From the NCBI RefSeq assembly GCF_903652925.1, contig NZ_CAHLAR010000001.1, positions 682,001 to 746,000 of the forward strand: a DNA stretch of 64,000 bases, in the 5' to 3' direction. The stretch comes from Achromobacter anxifer. Lineage in GTDB: Bacteria; Pseudomonadota; Gammaproteobacteria; Burkholderiales; Burkholderiaceae_B. Of the stretch, positions 41,679 to 50,913 are shown one piece after another; positions within the stretch are counted from its first letter, which is position 1, and the number at the start of each line of letters is the position of its first letter. The notes under the pieces are model-generated. The model saw nothing but the letters and a program-made list of their open reading frames with translations, had not been told where the DNA came from and made no database searches. Position numbers and translations under genes: made by a program.

Positions 41679-44387
41679 ATGCCTTTAGACTATGCCGGCC
41701 TTTCCCGCATGTCGATCGCCTCGATAGACCAGGCCAACCGCCTGCTGGACCTGCGCACCCCGCTGGGCCCGAACCGGTTGGTTGCGGAGACGCTGCTCGC
41801 CACCGAAACGCTGTCGGACGGCGCGTTCCGGCTGGAGCTGAGCGCCTTGTCCGACGACGCCGGCATCCCCTTGTCCGATCTGCTGGGCAAGCCGGTGACT
41901 CTGAACCTGCAGACCGCGCTGGGCCGCGACCAGCCCCGGGTCTGGAACGGCTTCGTGACCGCCGCCGAGTTCCGCGGCGCCAACGGCGGACTGGCGCGCT
42001 ACGGCCTGACGGTGGAACCCTGGCTCGCCTTCCTGCGCGCGCGCCGCGACAGCTACGCCTATCAGGACCAGAGCGTCTTCGAGATCGTCGACAGCATCTT
42101 CGGCGACTACAAGGACCAGGGCGGGCTTGCGCCGCAATGGCGCTGGGACGTGAAGGACCGCGCAGCCTACCCCAAGCGCAGCCTGACGGTGCAGTACCGC
42201 GAAACGGATTACGACTTCGTCGAGCGCCTGCTGGCCGAGGAAGGCTTGTTCTATTGGGCCGAGCACGAGGCGGGCGAGGGCGAGGGCGGGGGCAGCCACA
42301 CCCTGGTCATCGCCGACCATAACGACGCGTTCCAGCCCGGCTCCCAGGCCAGCGTGCGCTTCGCCCGCGCCGACGTCACCGAGACCGAGGACAGCGTCCA
42401 GCAATGGAGCCGGCGCGCGCGCTGGCAGACCAACGCGGTGCGCATGGCCAGCTGGGACTACCGCGGCGTGCAGGCCAGGCCGGTCGCCGCGCAGGCCGAT
42501 GGCGGCGGCGCGAAGGACGCGATGGACCTGGTCGTCAATGACTATCCCGGCCAGTACGCCTACGAAGACAGCGCGCAGGGCGAACGCCTGGCGCACATCG
42601 CGCTGGCGGCGCTGCGCGTGGGTCAAGACAGCTGCGAAGGCGCTGGCACCGTGCGCACGCTGGCGCCGGGCCTGCGCTTTGAACTGACCGGGCATTACCA
42701 GCAGGGCGGCGCCGCCTATGTCGCGATCGCCGTGCGGCACGCGGCCCGCAACAACTTCGACGAAGACCTGGGCCGCGCCGTGCGCGAGGCGCTGGGCGAT
42801 GGCGGCTCGGAAGCGGGCGAGGCCGATTTCTACCGCAATACGTTCACCTGCATCGGCGCCGACACGGAGTTCCGTCCGGCCACGCGCGACGGACATGGCG
42901 CGCGCCTGCATCCCCGGCCCACCGTTCATGGCGCCCAGACCGCGCTGGTGGTGGGCGCGGAGGCGCCCGTGCATACCGACCGCGACCACCGCGTCAAGGT
43001 GCAGTTCCATTGGCAGCGCGGCAAGGCCTCCAGCAGCCGCCTGGAACATCCTTCGGGCGACGAGAACGCGCCCGCCAAGGACGAGCTGGGCACCTGGGTA
43101 CGGGTGGCGGAGCCCGTGGCGGGCGGTGATTGGGGCGGCAACTTCGTGCCGCGCGTCGGCCAGGAAGTGCTCGTCGAGTTCCTGCACGGCGACATCGACC
43201 GTCCGGTGGTGGTGGGCGCGCTCTACAACGGCGAGGGCGCCGAGGACGCGTCGCACAACCAGGTGCAGGCCGGGGCCGCCAACGCCACCGGCAATGCGCC
43301 GGCCTGGTTCGCGGGCAGCGCGGACGGCCATGCGCACAATGTGGTGATGTCCGGATTCAAGACGCAGGAACTGGCCAGCAGCGCGCAGGGCACCGGCGGC
43401 TACAACCAGCTGGTGCACGACGACACGCCCGGCCAGTCGCGCCTGACCGCGTCGACCACGCAGGCCGACAGCCGGCTGAACCTGGGCCACATCAAGCAGC
43501 AGCGCGACAACGAAAGACTGCAGGACCTGGGCCACGGCGCGGAGCTGTCGACCCGGGAAGCGGTGGCGCTGCGCGCCGGCGCCGGGCTGCTGATCAGCGC
43601 GGACCTGCGCGCCAATGCCAAGGGCGCGCTGCTGGACAGCTCGGAAGCGGGTGTGCAGATCGAGAACGCCATGCAGATGGTGAAGGAATTGACGCAGTCG
43701 GCGGTCCGCCAGAAGGCCGCGCTGGAAGGCGACCCCGAGACGCTGCCGGCGCAGGACGCCTTGAAGCACGTGCTGGAAGTGGTCGATGCGCGGCAGGATG
43801 CGCCGGACGGCAAGCCGGTCGCTGCCTATAGCGAACCGCAGCTCCAGGTGAGCGCGCCCAGCGGCATCGGCCAGTACACGCCGGGCGACGCCTTCCTGGC
43901 GTCCGGCGCGACGCTGGCGCAGGTGGCGCCGGACGTGAACTGGGTCAGCAGCGCCAATCTGGCGATGGGCGTGGCCGGCGGCGCGGTGCTGTTCACGCAG
44001 GGCCGCAAGGCGTCCGGCAGCCGCCCGGTGCAGGGCCAGGGATTGCTGCTGCATGCGGCCGGCGGCAAGCTGCGCCTGCACAGCCAGGACGCCAAGCTGA
44101 CCTTGTCGGCGGAAAAGGCGGTGACGTTCGCCTCGGCTCAGGCCGGCGTGAACGTGCAGGCCGCCAAGCGCGTGCTGGCGACGGCTGGCGGCGCCTACAT
44201 GCGGGTCGAGGGCGGCGGCATCCAGCTGCATGCGCCGGGCAAGGTGGAGCTGAAGGCGGGCGTTCACAACTGGGTGGGCCCGGAAAGCAGCCAGGCGAAC
44301 CTGGTCTTCAACGAAGCCAGTCCCTTGTGCGAAGCGCGCGTGCGCGGCGCGGCCCAGCGCGGCGGCGCCGTGGTGCCGCTGGGCTGA
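41679..44387 (+). CDS. vgrG: VgrG (TssI) spike protein, third copy
   Basis: The 902-residue protein has the VgrG architecture: LRTPLGPNRLVAETLLATET, TVQYRETDYDFVERLLAEEG, the OB fold with VKVQFHWQRGKASS, VPRVGQEVLVEFLHGDIDRP and LYNGEG, then DUF2345. It ends soon after the beta region (residues ~855-902), with no toxin domain, unlike the copy at 24.0-29.1 kb. Delivery therefore depends on separate cargo, which fits the DUF4123 chaperone and VasX-like effector downstream. The start at 41679 follows the clpV stop by 14 bases. Confidence 0.96.
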   Translation: MPLDYAGLSRMSIASIDQANRLLDLRTPLGPNRLVAETLLATETLSDGAFRLELSALSDDAGIPLSDLLGKPVTLNLQTALGRDQPRVWNGFVTAAEFRGANGGLARYGLTVEPWLAFLRARRDSYAYQDQSVFEIVDSIFGDYKDQGGLAPQWRWDVKDRAAYPKRSLTVQYRETDYDFVERLLAEEGLFYWAEHEAGEGEGGGSHTLVIADHNDAFQPGSQASVRFARADVTETEDSVQQWSRRARWQTNAVRMASWDYRGVQARPVAAQADGGGAKDAMDLVVNDYPGQYAYEDSAQGERLAHIALAALRVGQDSCEGAGTVRTLAPGLRFELTGHYQQGGAAYVAIAVRHAARNNFDEDLGRAVREALGDGGSEAGEADFYRNTFTCIGADTEFRPATRDGHGARLHPRPTVHGAQTALVVGAEAPVHTDRDHRVKVQFHWQRGKASSSRLEHPSGDENAPAKDELGTWVRVAEPVAGGDWGGNFVPRVGQEVLVEFLHGDIDRPVVVGALYNGEGAEDASHNQVQAGAANATGNAPAWFAGSADGHAHNVVMSGFKTQELASSAQGTGGYNQLVHDDTPGQSRLTASTTQADSRLNLGHIKQQRDNERLQDLGHGAELSTREAVALRAGAGLLISADLRANAKGALLDSSEAGVQIENAMQMVKELTQSAVRQKAALEGDPETLPAQDALKHVLEVVDARQDAPDGKPVAAYSEPQLQVSAPSGIGQYTPGDAFLASGATLAQVAPDVNWVSSANLAMGVAGGAVLFTQGRKASGSRPVQGQGLLLHAAGGKLRLHSQDAKLTLSAEKAVTFASAQAGVNVQAAKRVLATAGGAYMRVEGGGIQLHAPGKVELKAGVHNWVGPESSQANLVFNEASPLCEARVRGAAQRGGAVVPLG

Positions 44388-44404
44388 CGCGGGAGGAAGG
44401 CGGC

Positions 44405-45250
44405 ATGCTTGATTACCAGGCCTTCAGCGCCTACGGCTACGGCCTCATCCAGGACGAGCGCACGGCCGGCGTGCCGGCGTTCGTCCAGGCCGAGGCCCTG
44501 GTGCCGCCCGCGCTGCGGAAAATGCCCGGGCTGATGCCCCGGCTGGTCGACCTGTCCGCGATGCAGGCGACGGACAAGGCGCAGGCTTTGGCCAGCCTGA
44601 ATCAGGCGCTGGTCGATGGCGAGGACCTGTGGCTGGGGCTGCTGCTCCAGTCCGGCCAGCCGGCCGAAGCGGTGGCCGCGCATCTGCGGTCGCGCATGAT
44701 CGTCGACATCGCAGAGCAGGGGCCGTGCTTCTTCCGCTTCTTCGATCCGCGCGTGCTGGCGCAACTGCCGTGGCTGCTGGACCCGGCGCAGCTGGCCTGG
44801 CTTTGCGGGCCGGTAGAGCGCTTCATGTTCCGCCTGGACGGCGAGTGGCTGGCGGTGGAGCGGCCGGATGCCGCTCCGGCGGCGCGCCCGCGGCTGAGCG
44901 TGGAGCAATCCTTCGCGCTGACCCAGGTGCAGGCCCTGAACGAAGTGCTGGCTGGACTTGAAACATTGGAACCCCAGGGACGCGCCGCTCTGGGTCAGGC
45001 CGTGATGGGGCATTTCCGCACCGCCCGCGACCTGGGCCTGGAGTCGGCGGAGGAACGCAAGGCGTTCGCTCGCCACGCCCTGGAGATACACCCCGCCTTC
45101 CACCGGCACGAGCGGATCCGCGCTTGCCTGGCGGCGATGCAGCCTGAAGACGATTACCCCTACCTGGCCGCGGTCCAGGACCTGTTGGATGAAGACTGGT
45201 CCCGGGTGCGCGCGGATATGGAACGAATTGGAGAGCCCGATGGCCGATGA
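44405..45250 (+). CDS. DUF4123 T6SS effector chaperone (TEC/Tap-1)
   Basis: The 281-residue protein has the DUF4123 pattern: YAYGLIQDERTAG-like start, AEALVPPALRKMPGLMPRLV, then LWLGLLLQSGQPAEAVAAHL, and FFRFFDPRVLAQLPWLL, the hallmark of the family. DUF4123 proteins load a specific effector on its VgrG. The start follows a strong GGAGGAAGG. It lies between vgrG and the VasX-like effector and overlaps the latter by 11 bases, so the effector is translated directly after its chaperone. Confidence 0.92.
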   Translation: MLDYQAFSAYGYGLIQDERTAGVPAFVQAEALVPPALRKMPGLMPRLVDLSAMQATDKAQALASLNQALVDGEDLWLGLLLQSGQPAEAVAAHLRSRMIVDIAEQGPCFFRFFDPRVLAQLPWLLDPAQLAWLCGPVERFMFRLDGEWLAVERPDAAPAARPRLSVEQSFALTQVQALNEVLAGLETLEPQGRAALGQAVMGHFRTARDLGLESAEERKAFARHALEIHPAFHRHERIRACLAAMQPEDDYPYLAAVQDLLDEDWSRVRADMERIGEPDGR

Positions 45251-47879
45251 TGCAAAGAACTGCGGAAAGAAGCGCTCGTCGCTGGATTGCGGAGAGGATT
45301 GTCCGTTTCACCGGATCGGCCTGCCCATCATGCCGTTGCGCTACGCCGTGCTCAAGAACGACAGCGGCATTCCGGCGCTGGACGCCGACTTGAGCACCCC
45401 GCAGTTGAATGAAAGGCCCTTGGGCGGCAGCGCGCGCTATGGCGTGCGCTTGCTGCGTCCGGGCTATCTGTACGTCTACGACGAGGCGCGCTCGGAGCTG
45501 AAGGGCTACTACGTCAACGAAAACGCCACTCTGTACAACTTCGACCTCGACAAGCCGGTGCAGGACTGCGACCGGGCCTTCACCTGCACGATGGACCACG
45601 AGGCGAGGGCGTCGCTGTTGACCATCCCGAACGCCAAGAAGGCGACCTATGTCTGGCTGGCGTACTCGGACGTGCAGTGGACCAAGGATGTATGCAAGGC
45701 GCACAAAGGCAAGAAGGGCGCCGAAATGCGCGAGCGGCACATGTTCAAGTTCGATGTGCAGGCGTGGCTGAGCAACAAGAAGCACCCTCAGGCCAAGAGC
45801 ATCAAGACCCTGAAGGACACCGCCGCTGACTATGTGGTCCATCGCAAGCGTGACCTGGATCCCTATGGCAAGCAGCAGCTGCTGGGCTGGAGCACCATCG
45901 GCTACTACGACGTGAAGGGCTGGATGGGCGAGATGATCGAGAATGCCGCTGAAGCGTTCTCGCCGGGAAATGGGCTGATGCTGGCGCTGCCGGACACCAC
46001 GGGCATCATGCAGGACCTGGCGAGGTTGATGCGCATTCGTTTCGATGAGTTCGTCTCGAACGTGGAAGACAAGCGTCCGCTTACCATTTCGAAGTCGATC
46101 GAGTCGCTGCGCGAGATCGTGATGCAGAGCGCCGAGACCGATTTTCTTCGGAAAAGGAGCAACGATGCGGTGAATCAAGGCGTCTTCGGCACGACTTCGC
46201 CCAACATGGCGGCAGGCGCGGGAGGAAACGCCGCCCCAGGCCTGGCCGCAGGGAAGTTCCTGGCGGACTTGTTGATACCGGGACACGAGGAGAAGAACAA
46301 GGCGAAGGCGGAAGAGCTCCGCTATCCGACAGCCAAGGAAAAAAATCAGGTCCGCTGGGATTCCTGGAAGAAGTATCTCGAAAAGTACGATGAAAATGCG
46401 CGCGTTGAGTGGCAGAACGGGTTCGACGCACGCATGGCGAAGTTCGATACCGACACCATAGTCCCGATGGCACAGGCGCACGTGGCCTGGATGAAGTGCG
46501 AAAGCACGATCTCGTCGTTTGAATGCAACTACGATTCCCGGAACGTGGATAGCGGCGAGGTTTTTCAGACCGTATTCGCCCTGTGCATCGACGGAACGCA
46601 AGACAAGCGCGCCTGCTTTGACCTGTATGTCGAGTGGTTGCAGGGTGATCCGGTGGATACCCGGAATCTGTTGTTGCGCGCCATGTTCCACAATCAGGAT
46701 CTGATTGCCGAGAAGGTTCTGGAGGCGCATGAGGCGGCCGTGGATTGGAAGGCGATTCCCTGGGGGAATCTGCACGAGAGCTACAAGAGCGCCCTGAACG
46801 TGCTGAGCAAGAACCAGCTGGACAAAGGGGCGCGCCTGGTCGAGCAGATCATGGGTCCGATAACGCGAGTGCTCAAATTCGGCGTGGATAGCGGCGCTGC
46901 TCGAAAGCTGGCCATGTACCTGGGCATCCTGTCGCAGAAGAGCGTGACGATCGTCGAGGTCGAAGGCGGTAAAAAGGCCTTCCGGGCAGCGTTGATTCGG
47001 GAGCTTCTGCGCCAGCACGGGACCAATGTGGAAATACGCAAAATGGAACAGGCCGTGGCGGATGAACTGCGGCGTTTGGAGGTGAAGGGGGAGAAGCTGG
47101 AAGGCACGGACAAGAAGAAATGGTTCATGTTGGTCGATCGGGAGGCAGCGGCAAACGTGCCGGTTGATGCCCGCGGCGCCGAAAGAGCTCGGGCGCTGGC
47201 GCAGTCCACCATGACTCTCGAAGCCTACGAAGCGCAGGAAATGTCGCGTTGGCGCACTGTCATCAATACTGATGTCAGGGTCGGCGTGGTCAGCGGCGTT
47301 TTCCAGGCTGTGACGTTGTACAAACTCTGGAATGACATGGAGTCCGCCATGTCGCATGAACGCAGCGACGCCAGCTGGAAATTCGTCGTGGGAATTGCCG
47401 GAGCCGGCGGATCGCTTGCCGATACGGTTGGCGCGGTCTTGAAATCGCGTGCCAACTTGGGGATGCGGCTGGGGGCGGGCGCAGGCCTTGAGAGCACAGG
47501 GCTATTGCTTGCGCGGTTTGGCTCCTCCGCCGGGGTGGTTGCCGGCGTGATCATGGCGGTATTCGACCTGAAAAGCGGCGTCGAGCAAGTGACCATAGAA
47601 AAGAATGGCTTCATGGGAGGGCTCTATTTCGCTTCTGCGGGGTTAAGCCTCTTTGTTATTGCGGCTTTCATGGCGTCGTGGACGGTGGTGGGTCTGGTCG
47701 CATCGGCTATCTTGATTCTGATCGCGATACTTATCGAGTCGTTCAAGGACAACAAGATCCAGGAATGGCTCAAGCGCTGCCTGTGGGGCGTCAATCAAAA
47801 GAAGGAAGGGGCAGACGTGTATCACGGCGTTCAGGAAGAAGTGAATAATCTGCGTGTCGCGGTGGGCGGGGGAGGCTGA
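45240..47879 (+). CDS. VasX-like MIX-domain T6SS effector (BTH_I2691-type)
   Basis: The 879-residue protein has an N-terminal VasX/MIX region: a Cys pair (NCGKK, DCGEDC), LPIMPLRYAV, and at residues 72-80 LRPGYLYVY, an exact fit to the MIX pattern hRxGhhYhh. The middle is helical and charged. The C-terminal third has hydrophobic helices near 725-775 and 797-832 (LSLFVIAAFMASWTVVGLVA and ILILIAILI), typical of a pore-forming toxin. Such proteins depolarise the inner membrane of rivals. It is loaded by the upstream DUF4123 protein and followed by two DUF6708-like proteins, its likely immunity. Base composition drops in the 46-48 kb half, suggesting transfer. Confidence 0.88.
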   Translation: MADDAKNCGKKRSSLDCGEDCPFHRIGLPIMPLRYAVLKNDSGIPALDADLSTPQLNERPLGGSARYGVRLLRPGYLYVYDEARSELKGYYVNENATLYNFDLDKPVQDCDRAFTCTMDHEARASLLTIPNAKKATYVWLAYSDVQWTKDVCKAHKGKKGAEMRERHMFKFDVQAWLSNKKHPQAKSIKTLKDTAADYVVHRKRDLDPYGKQQLLGWSTIGYYDVKGWMGEMIENAAEAFSPGNGLMLALPDTTGIMQDLARLMRIRFDEFVSNVEDKRPLTISKSIESLREIVMQSAETDFLRKRSNDAVNQGVFGTTSPNMAAGAGGNAAPGLAAGKFLADLLIPGHEEKNKAKAEELRYPTAKEKNQVRWDSWKKYLEKYDENARVEWQNGFDARMAKFDTDTIVPMAQAHVAWMKCESTISSFECNYDSRNVDSGEVFQTVFALCIDGTQDKRACFDLYVEWLQGDPVDTRNLLLRAMFHNQDLIAEKVLEAHEAAVDWKAIPWGNLHESYKSALNVLSKNQLDKGARLVEQIMGPITRVLKFGVDSGAARKLAMYLGILSQKSVTIVEVEGGKKAFRAALIRELLRQHGTNVEIRKMEQAVADELRRLEVKGEKLEGTDKKKWFMLVDREAAANVPVDARGAERARALAQSTMTLEAYEAQEMSRWRTVINTDVRVGVVSGVFQAVTLYKLWNDMESAMSHERSDASWKFVVGIAGAGGSLADTVGAVLKSRANLGMRLGAGAGLESTGLLLARFGSSAGVVAGVIMAVFDLKSGVEQVTIEKNGFMGGLYFASAGLSLFVIAAFMASWTVVGLVASAILILIAILIESFKDNKIQEWLKRCLWGVNQKKEGADVYHGVQEEVNNLRVAVGGGG

Positions 47880-48808
47880 TGGACTACACGGGACTGACAT
47901 CCAAATTTCCGAACGACAGGCCGCTGACCGATTTCGAGAAACAGCATCATCTGAAGCAAAAGAGCCGGCTTGATGTGCCGCTGCTGGCGCAGTTGTGTGT
48001 CGTGAAAATCGATTCAAACCGGCTTGTTTCGGTGGACAGATGGTATGGATGGCGTGGTTTTCTGGCCCTGGTAGGAGGGGTGATAGCGTTGATCGGCCTG
48101 GGCGCCGTGCTCATGTTCTGCGGCCTGCTCATATTTGGCAATGTGCCCAACGAGAACGGCTTGTGGGAGGCGCTTTTCTTCGGAATCGCCATGTTTCTTG
48201 CCGTGCTGGCGCTGGGCGCATGGATGGCGGGCAAGGAGATGTTCCGCTGGACCTACTATCCCATCGTGCTGGATCGCAAGCGCAGGCTGGTGCACATGTT
48301 CCGGCTGGACGGCAGCGTCTTGACGGCGCCCTGGGACAAGATCTATTTCACCCTGGGCCGGGGCAAGGGCCCGGTGGGGCAGTTCAACTGGGATATCCGC
48401 GGCCTGATCCTGGCCGAGGACGGCGTCACCGTGAAGGAGACCTTCGCATTCTGTATCGCCACCAGCCGCGTCGAAAATGCCCATTCCCACTGGGAGTTCC
48501 TGCGCCGGTACATGGAAGAGGGGCCCCAGGCGGTGCTGGATGCGGTCCTGTACTGCATGCCCGTCGACGGCAAGCGCGAGAGTTTCGCCTTCAGCAAGGA
48601 GCGCATCTTCGCCAATGACGCGCAGAGCCCAGGCATCATGTATGTGCTCATGGCGCCCTTCAACTACCTGCATGCCATCATGCGCTGGGCAGTGATGCAG
48701 ACCAGCAAGATCCCGGTGTTTCCGCCGGAGATCGAGGCTACGCTGCAGCCGGAACCGGGCGACAAGTACGCGCGCGATGCGTCGATGAATCCCGAAGACC
48801 TGCGATAG
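47879..48808 (+). CDS. DUF6708-type membrane protein, putative immunity to the VasX-like effector
   Basis: The 309-residue protein has two strong membrane helices (about 60-88 and 98-118, ALVGGVIALIGLGAVLMFCG and LFFGIAMFLAVLALGAWMAG) followed by a soluble beta-rich domain starting YYPIVLDRKRRLVHMFRLDG, and HWEFLRRYMEEGP. This matches DUF6708 proteins that accompany BTH_I2691-type effectors. It starts on the last base of the effector stop codon (TGATG), so the two are coupled. An inner-membrane immunity protein is what a pore-forming toxin would require; the role is inferred. Confidence 0.75.
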   Translation: MDYTGLTSKFPNDRPLTDFEKQHHLKQKSRLDVPLLAQLCVVKIDSNRLVSVDRWYGWRGFLALVGGVIALIGLGAVLMFCGLLIFGNVPNENGLWEALFFGIAMFLAVLALGAWMAGKEMFRWTYYPIVLDRKRRLVHMFRLDGSVLTAPWDKIYFTLGRGKGPVGQFNWDIRGLILAEDGVTVKETFAFCIATSRVENAHSHWEFLRRYMEEGPQAVLDAVLYCMPVDGKRESFAFSKERIFANDAQSPGIMYVLMAPFNYLHAIMRWAVMQTSKIPVFPPEIEATLQPEPGDKYARDASMNPEDLR

Positions 48809-48827
48809 GAAGCCAGGGAAATATCAA

Positions 48828-48858
48828 GGATGGCGCGTCGCGAAACACGCCGCCATCC
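48828..48858 (+). repeat. Stem-loop upstream of the second DUF6708-like gene
   Basis: Eight-base arms GGATGGCG and CGCCATCC flank a 15-base loop, between the two immunity-like genes. It may stabilise or attenuate the message; it lacks a T-run. Confidence 0.4.
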
Positions 48859-48872
48859 GGGGAGCGTGCCGT

Positions 48873-49928
48873 ATGAGTCGGACCAGCCGGTATCGGCGTT
48901 CCGGTGAAATGATTCCGGAAAGAAGCGGCGCGTGGGGCCGGCTGCTTCCCGTGGGGCGCATACGCGGGCGGACCTATCCCGACGCGGGCGACGCCGTGGT
49001 GGAGATTTCGCCCGCCTGCTTGCGCCTGGCCAGTCCGACGGATTCCTTGCGCGGCTATGGGGCGGCGGTGGCCTGGCTGTTCGGCATCGCCATGGCCGTT
49101 GCGGCGATCCTCTTCGTGACCCGATTCGATGCCACGGGGCGCGGTTATGCACGGGATTTCTTCGTGGTCTCGTCGTTGCTGATCGCGCTTGCCGCAATCG
49201 GCCTGACGGCGGGATACAAGATGACCTTTGATCCGGTAGCGGAGACGGCGATCATCAGCCGCCGCTTGCGCCGCATCTATGCCTGGACGAAGCGGACGGG
49301 CTGGGTCTTCATCGACTACGACCGCGCGATCGCGATTGTGCGCAAGCGGCGGCTTACAACGACGACGGGCTCCACGATCCTGTACCCCCTGGGCGTGGCG
49401 GAGCTTTGGCCCGACGAGCGCCGCGCGAGGATCGGGATAACGCTGACCAGCCCATTCCCGAGTCCGCAGCCCGCCGCGGAACTATGGGATTTCGTCCGGT
49501 GCTATATGGACGAAGAACCCGAAAGGGTGACGCCGGTGCGGCTGACGCCGGATCATCGCGTCAACGCCTATGCGTGGATGGACAGGGAGCTGTACGCCGA
49601 TGCGGTGGACCGGCAGCATCACCTGACCGGCTTCGGCGGCGTGGCGTTCTGGTTTTTTGCCAGCATGTTCTATGGAGGCAACTGGCTGGAGTACTGGATC
49701 AGGAACCACGCGCCCCGGCCGGCGCTGCCGGCGGAGCTGGCGGAGGCCTTGAAATGGGACGGAGAGAATCCGTATCGCATCATTCCGCCGACTCAGGAAG
49801 AGCAGCTGGCCGCCGAGGGCAGGTTACCGCACTTGAAGAAACGCTGGCGCATCGTGAGCTTTTTCGGGTTGCTGTTCTGGGGCGTCTTGCCGCTACTGTT
49901 CTTCTCGGCGTTCCTGTTCGGGGGTTGA
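48873..49928 (+). CDS. DUF6708-like membrane protein, second putative immunity
   Basis: The 351-residue protein has the same layout as the preceding gene: two membrane helices (about 60-82 and 88-110), a beta-rich domain (TFDPVAETAIISRRLRRIYA, WVFIDYDRAIAIVRK) and the WDFVRCYMDEEPERV helix, which matches WEFLRRYMEEGP of its neighbour. It has an additional C-terminal membrane helix (~330-348, FFGLLFWGVLPLLFFSAF). A GGGGAG site precedes the ATG. Sequence similarity to the first copy is low, so it may be diverged immunity or one against a different toxin variant. Confidence 0.65.
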   Translation: MSRTSRYRRSGEMIPERSGAWGRLLPVGRIRGRTYPDAGDAVVEISPACLRLASPTDSLRGYGAAVAWLFGIAMAVAAILFVTRFDATGRGYARDFFVVSSLLIALAAIGLTAGYKMTFDPVAETAIISRRLRRIYAWTKRTGWVFIDYDRAIAIVRKRRLTTTTGSTILYPLGVAELWPDERRARIGITLTSPFPSPQPAAELWDFVRCYMDEEPERVTPVRLTPDHRVNAYAWMDRELYADAVDRQHHLTGFGGVAFWFFASMFYGGNWLEYWIRNHAPRPALPAELAEALKWDGENPYRIIPPTQEEQLAAEGRLPHLKKRWRIVSFFGLLFWGVLPLLFFSAFLFGG

Positions 49929-50003
49929 GGCTTGCCGCGCCACGGTCCGGATTTGCGCTAGGATTACCCCGACCAATCCGCCCCTCCCCCTGGAGCCCCC
50001 CGC

Positions 50004-50702
50004 ATGACCGACCTCAGCGCCTTCCCCATCACCAAGAAGTGGCCCGCCCGCCATCCCGACCGCATCCAGCTGTATTCGCTGCCCACGCCCAACGGCGTGA
50101 AGGTGTCGATCCTGCTGGAGGAAACCGGGCTGGCCTACGAGGCCCACCGCGTCAGCTTCGACGCCAAGGACCAGTTTTCGCCTGAATTCCTGTCGCTCAG
50201 CCCGAACAACAAGATCCCGGCCATCCTCGATCCCAACGGTCCCGAGGGCAAGCCGCTGGGCCTGTTTGAGTCCGGCGCCATCCTGATCTATCTGGCCAGC
50301 AAGGCGGGCAAGTTCCTGCCGGCGGACACGGCGGGGCGCTACGAGACGCTGCAATGGGTCATGTTCCAGATGGGCGGCATCGGCCCGATGTTCGGCCAGC
50401 TGGGCTTCTTCCACAAATTCGCGGGCAAGGACTATGAAGACAAGCGTCCGCGCGACCGCTACGTGGAAGAATCCAAGCGCCTGTTGGGCGTGCTGGATCA
50501 GCGCCTGGAAGGCCACGACTGGGTGATGGGCGATGAGTACACCATTGCCGACATCGCCATCCTGCCCTGGGTGCGCAACCTGGTGGGCTTCTACGGCGCG
50601 GGCGAGCTGGTGGAGTTCTCGCGGTTCAAGAACGTCGCCCGCGTGCTGGAGGCGTTCGTGGCCCGTCCGGCGGTGGTCCGGGGCCTGACGATACCGGCGT
50701 AA
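50004..50702 (+). CDS. Glutathione S-transferase, YghU/YfcG-like
   Basis: The 232-residue protein has the thioredoxin-like N-terminal domain (IQLYSLPTPNGVKVSILLEE, NNKIPAILDPNGPEGKPLGL, FESGAILIYLASKAGKFLP) with the conserved 'ESGAI' glutathione contact. The all-helical C-terminal domain contains DEYTIADIAILPWV. The TPNGxKVSI opening is typical of the Nu-class YghU/YfcG group, which act as disulfide-bond reductases or peroxidases with glutathione. It is a stand-alone gene at the edge of the T6SS locus. Confidence 0.85.
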   Translation: MTDLSAFPITKKWPARHPDRIQLYSLPTPNGVKVSILLEETGLAYEAHRVSFDAKDQFSPEFLSLSPNNKIPAILDPNGPEGKPLGLFESGAILIYLASKAGKFLPADTAGRYETLQWVMFQMGGIGPMFGQLGFFHKFAGKDYEDKRPRDRYVEESKRLLGVLDQRLEGHDWVMGDEYTIADIAILPWVRNLVGFYGAGELVEFSRFKNVARVLEAFVARPAVVRGLTIPA

Positions 50703-50746
50703 GCCTTGCGGGCCGCGGCCGCCTTCAGAGCGGCCGTGGGACCCGG

Positions 50747-50774
50747 CAAACCCGCCGCTGGCGGCGGGTTTGCG
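50747..50774 (+). terminator. Hairpin terminator after the GST gene
   Basis: A perfect 13-base inverted repeat (GCAAACCCGCCGC / GCGGCGGGTTTGC) with a 2-base centre lies 45 bases after the stop. No T-run follows, but the stem is very stable. A further smaller repeat lies just upstream (CGGCCGC / GCGGCCG near 50717-50737). Confidence 0.6.
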
Positions 50775-50913
50775 GCAAATCAAACAAGCCCGCAAGTTAT
50801 ATGTTTTTCGGTCATTAACTTATTACTGAAAGGCGTAAGCTTCCTCCATAAGCTGGACAGGCCGTACGAACACCCCGACGTGCACGCTGCCCAGCGTGCA
50901 ACGGAGGGCAGTA

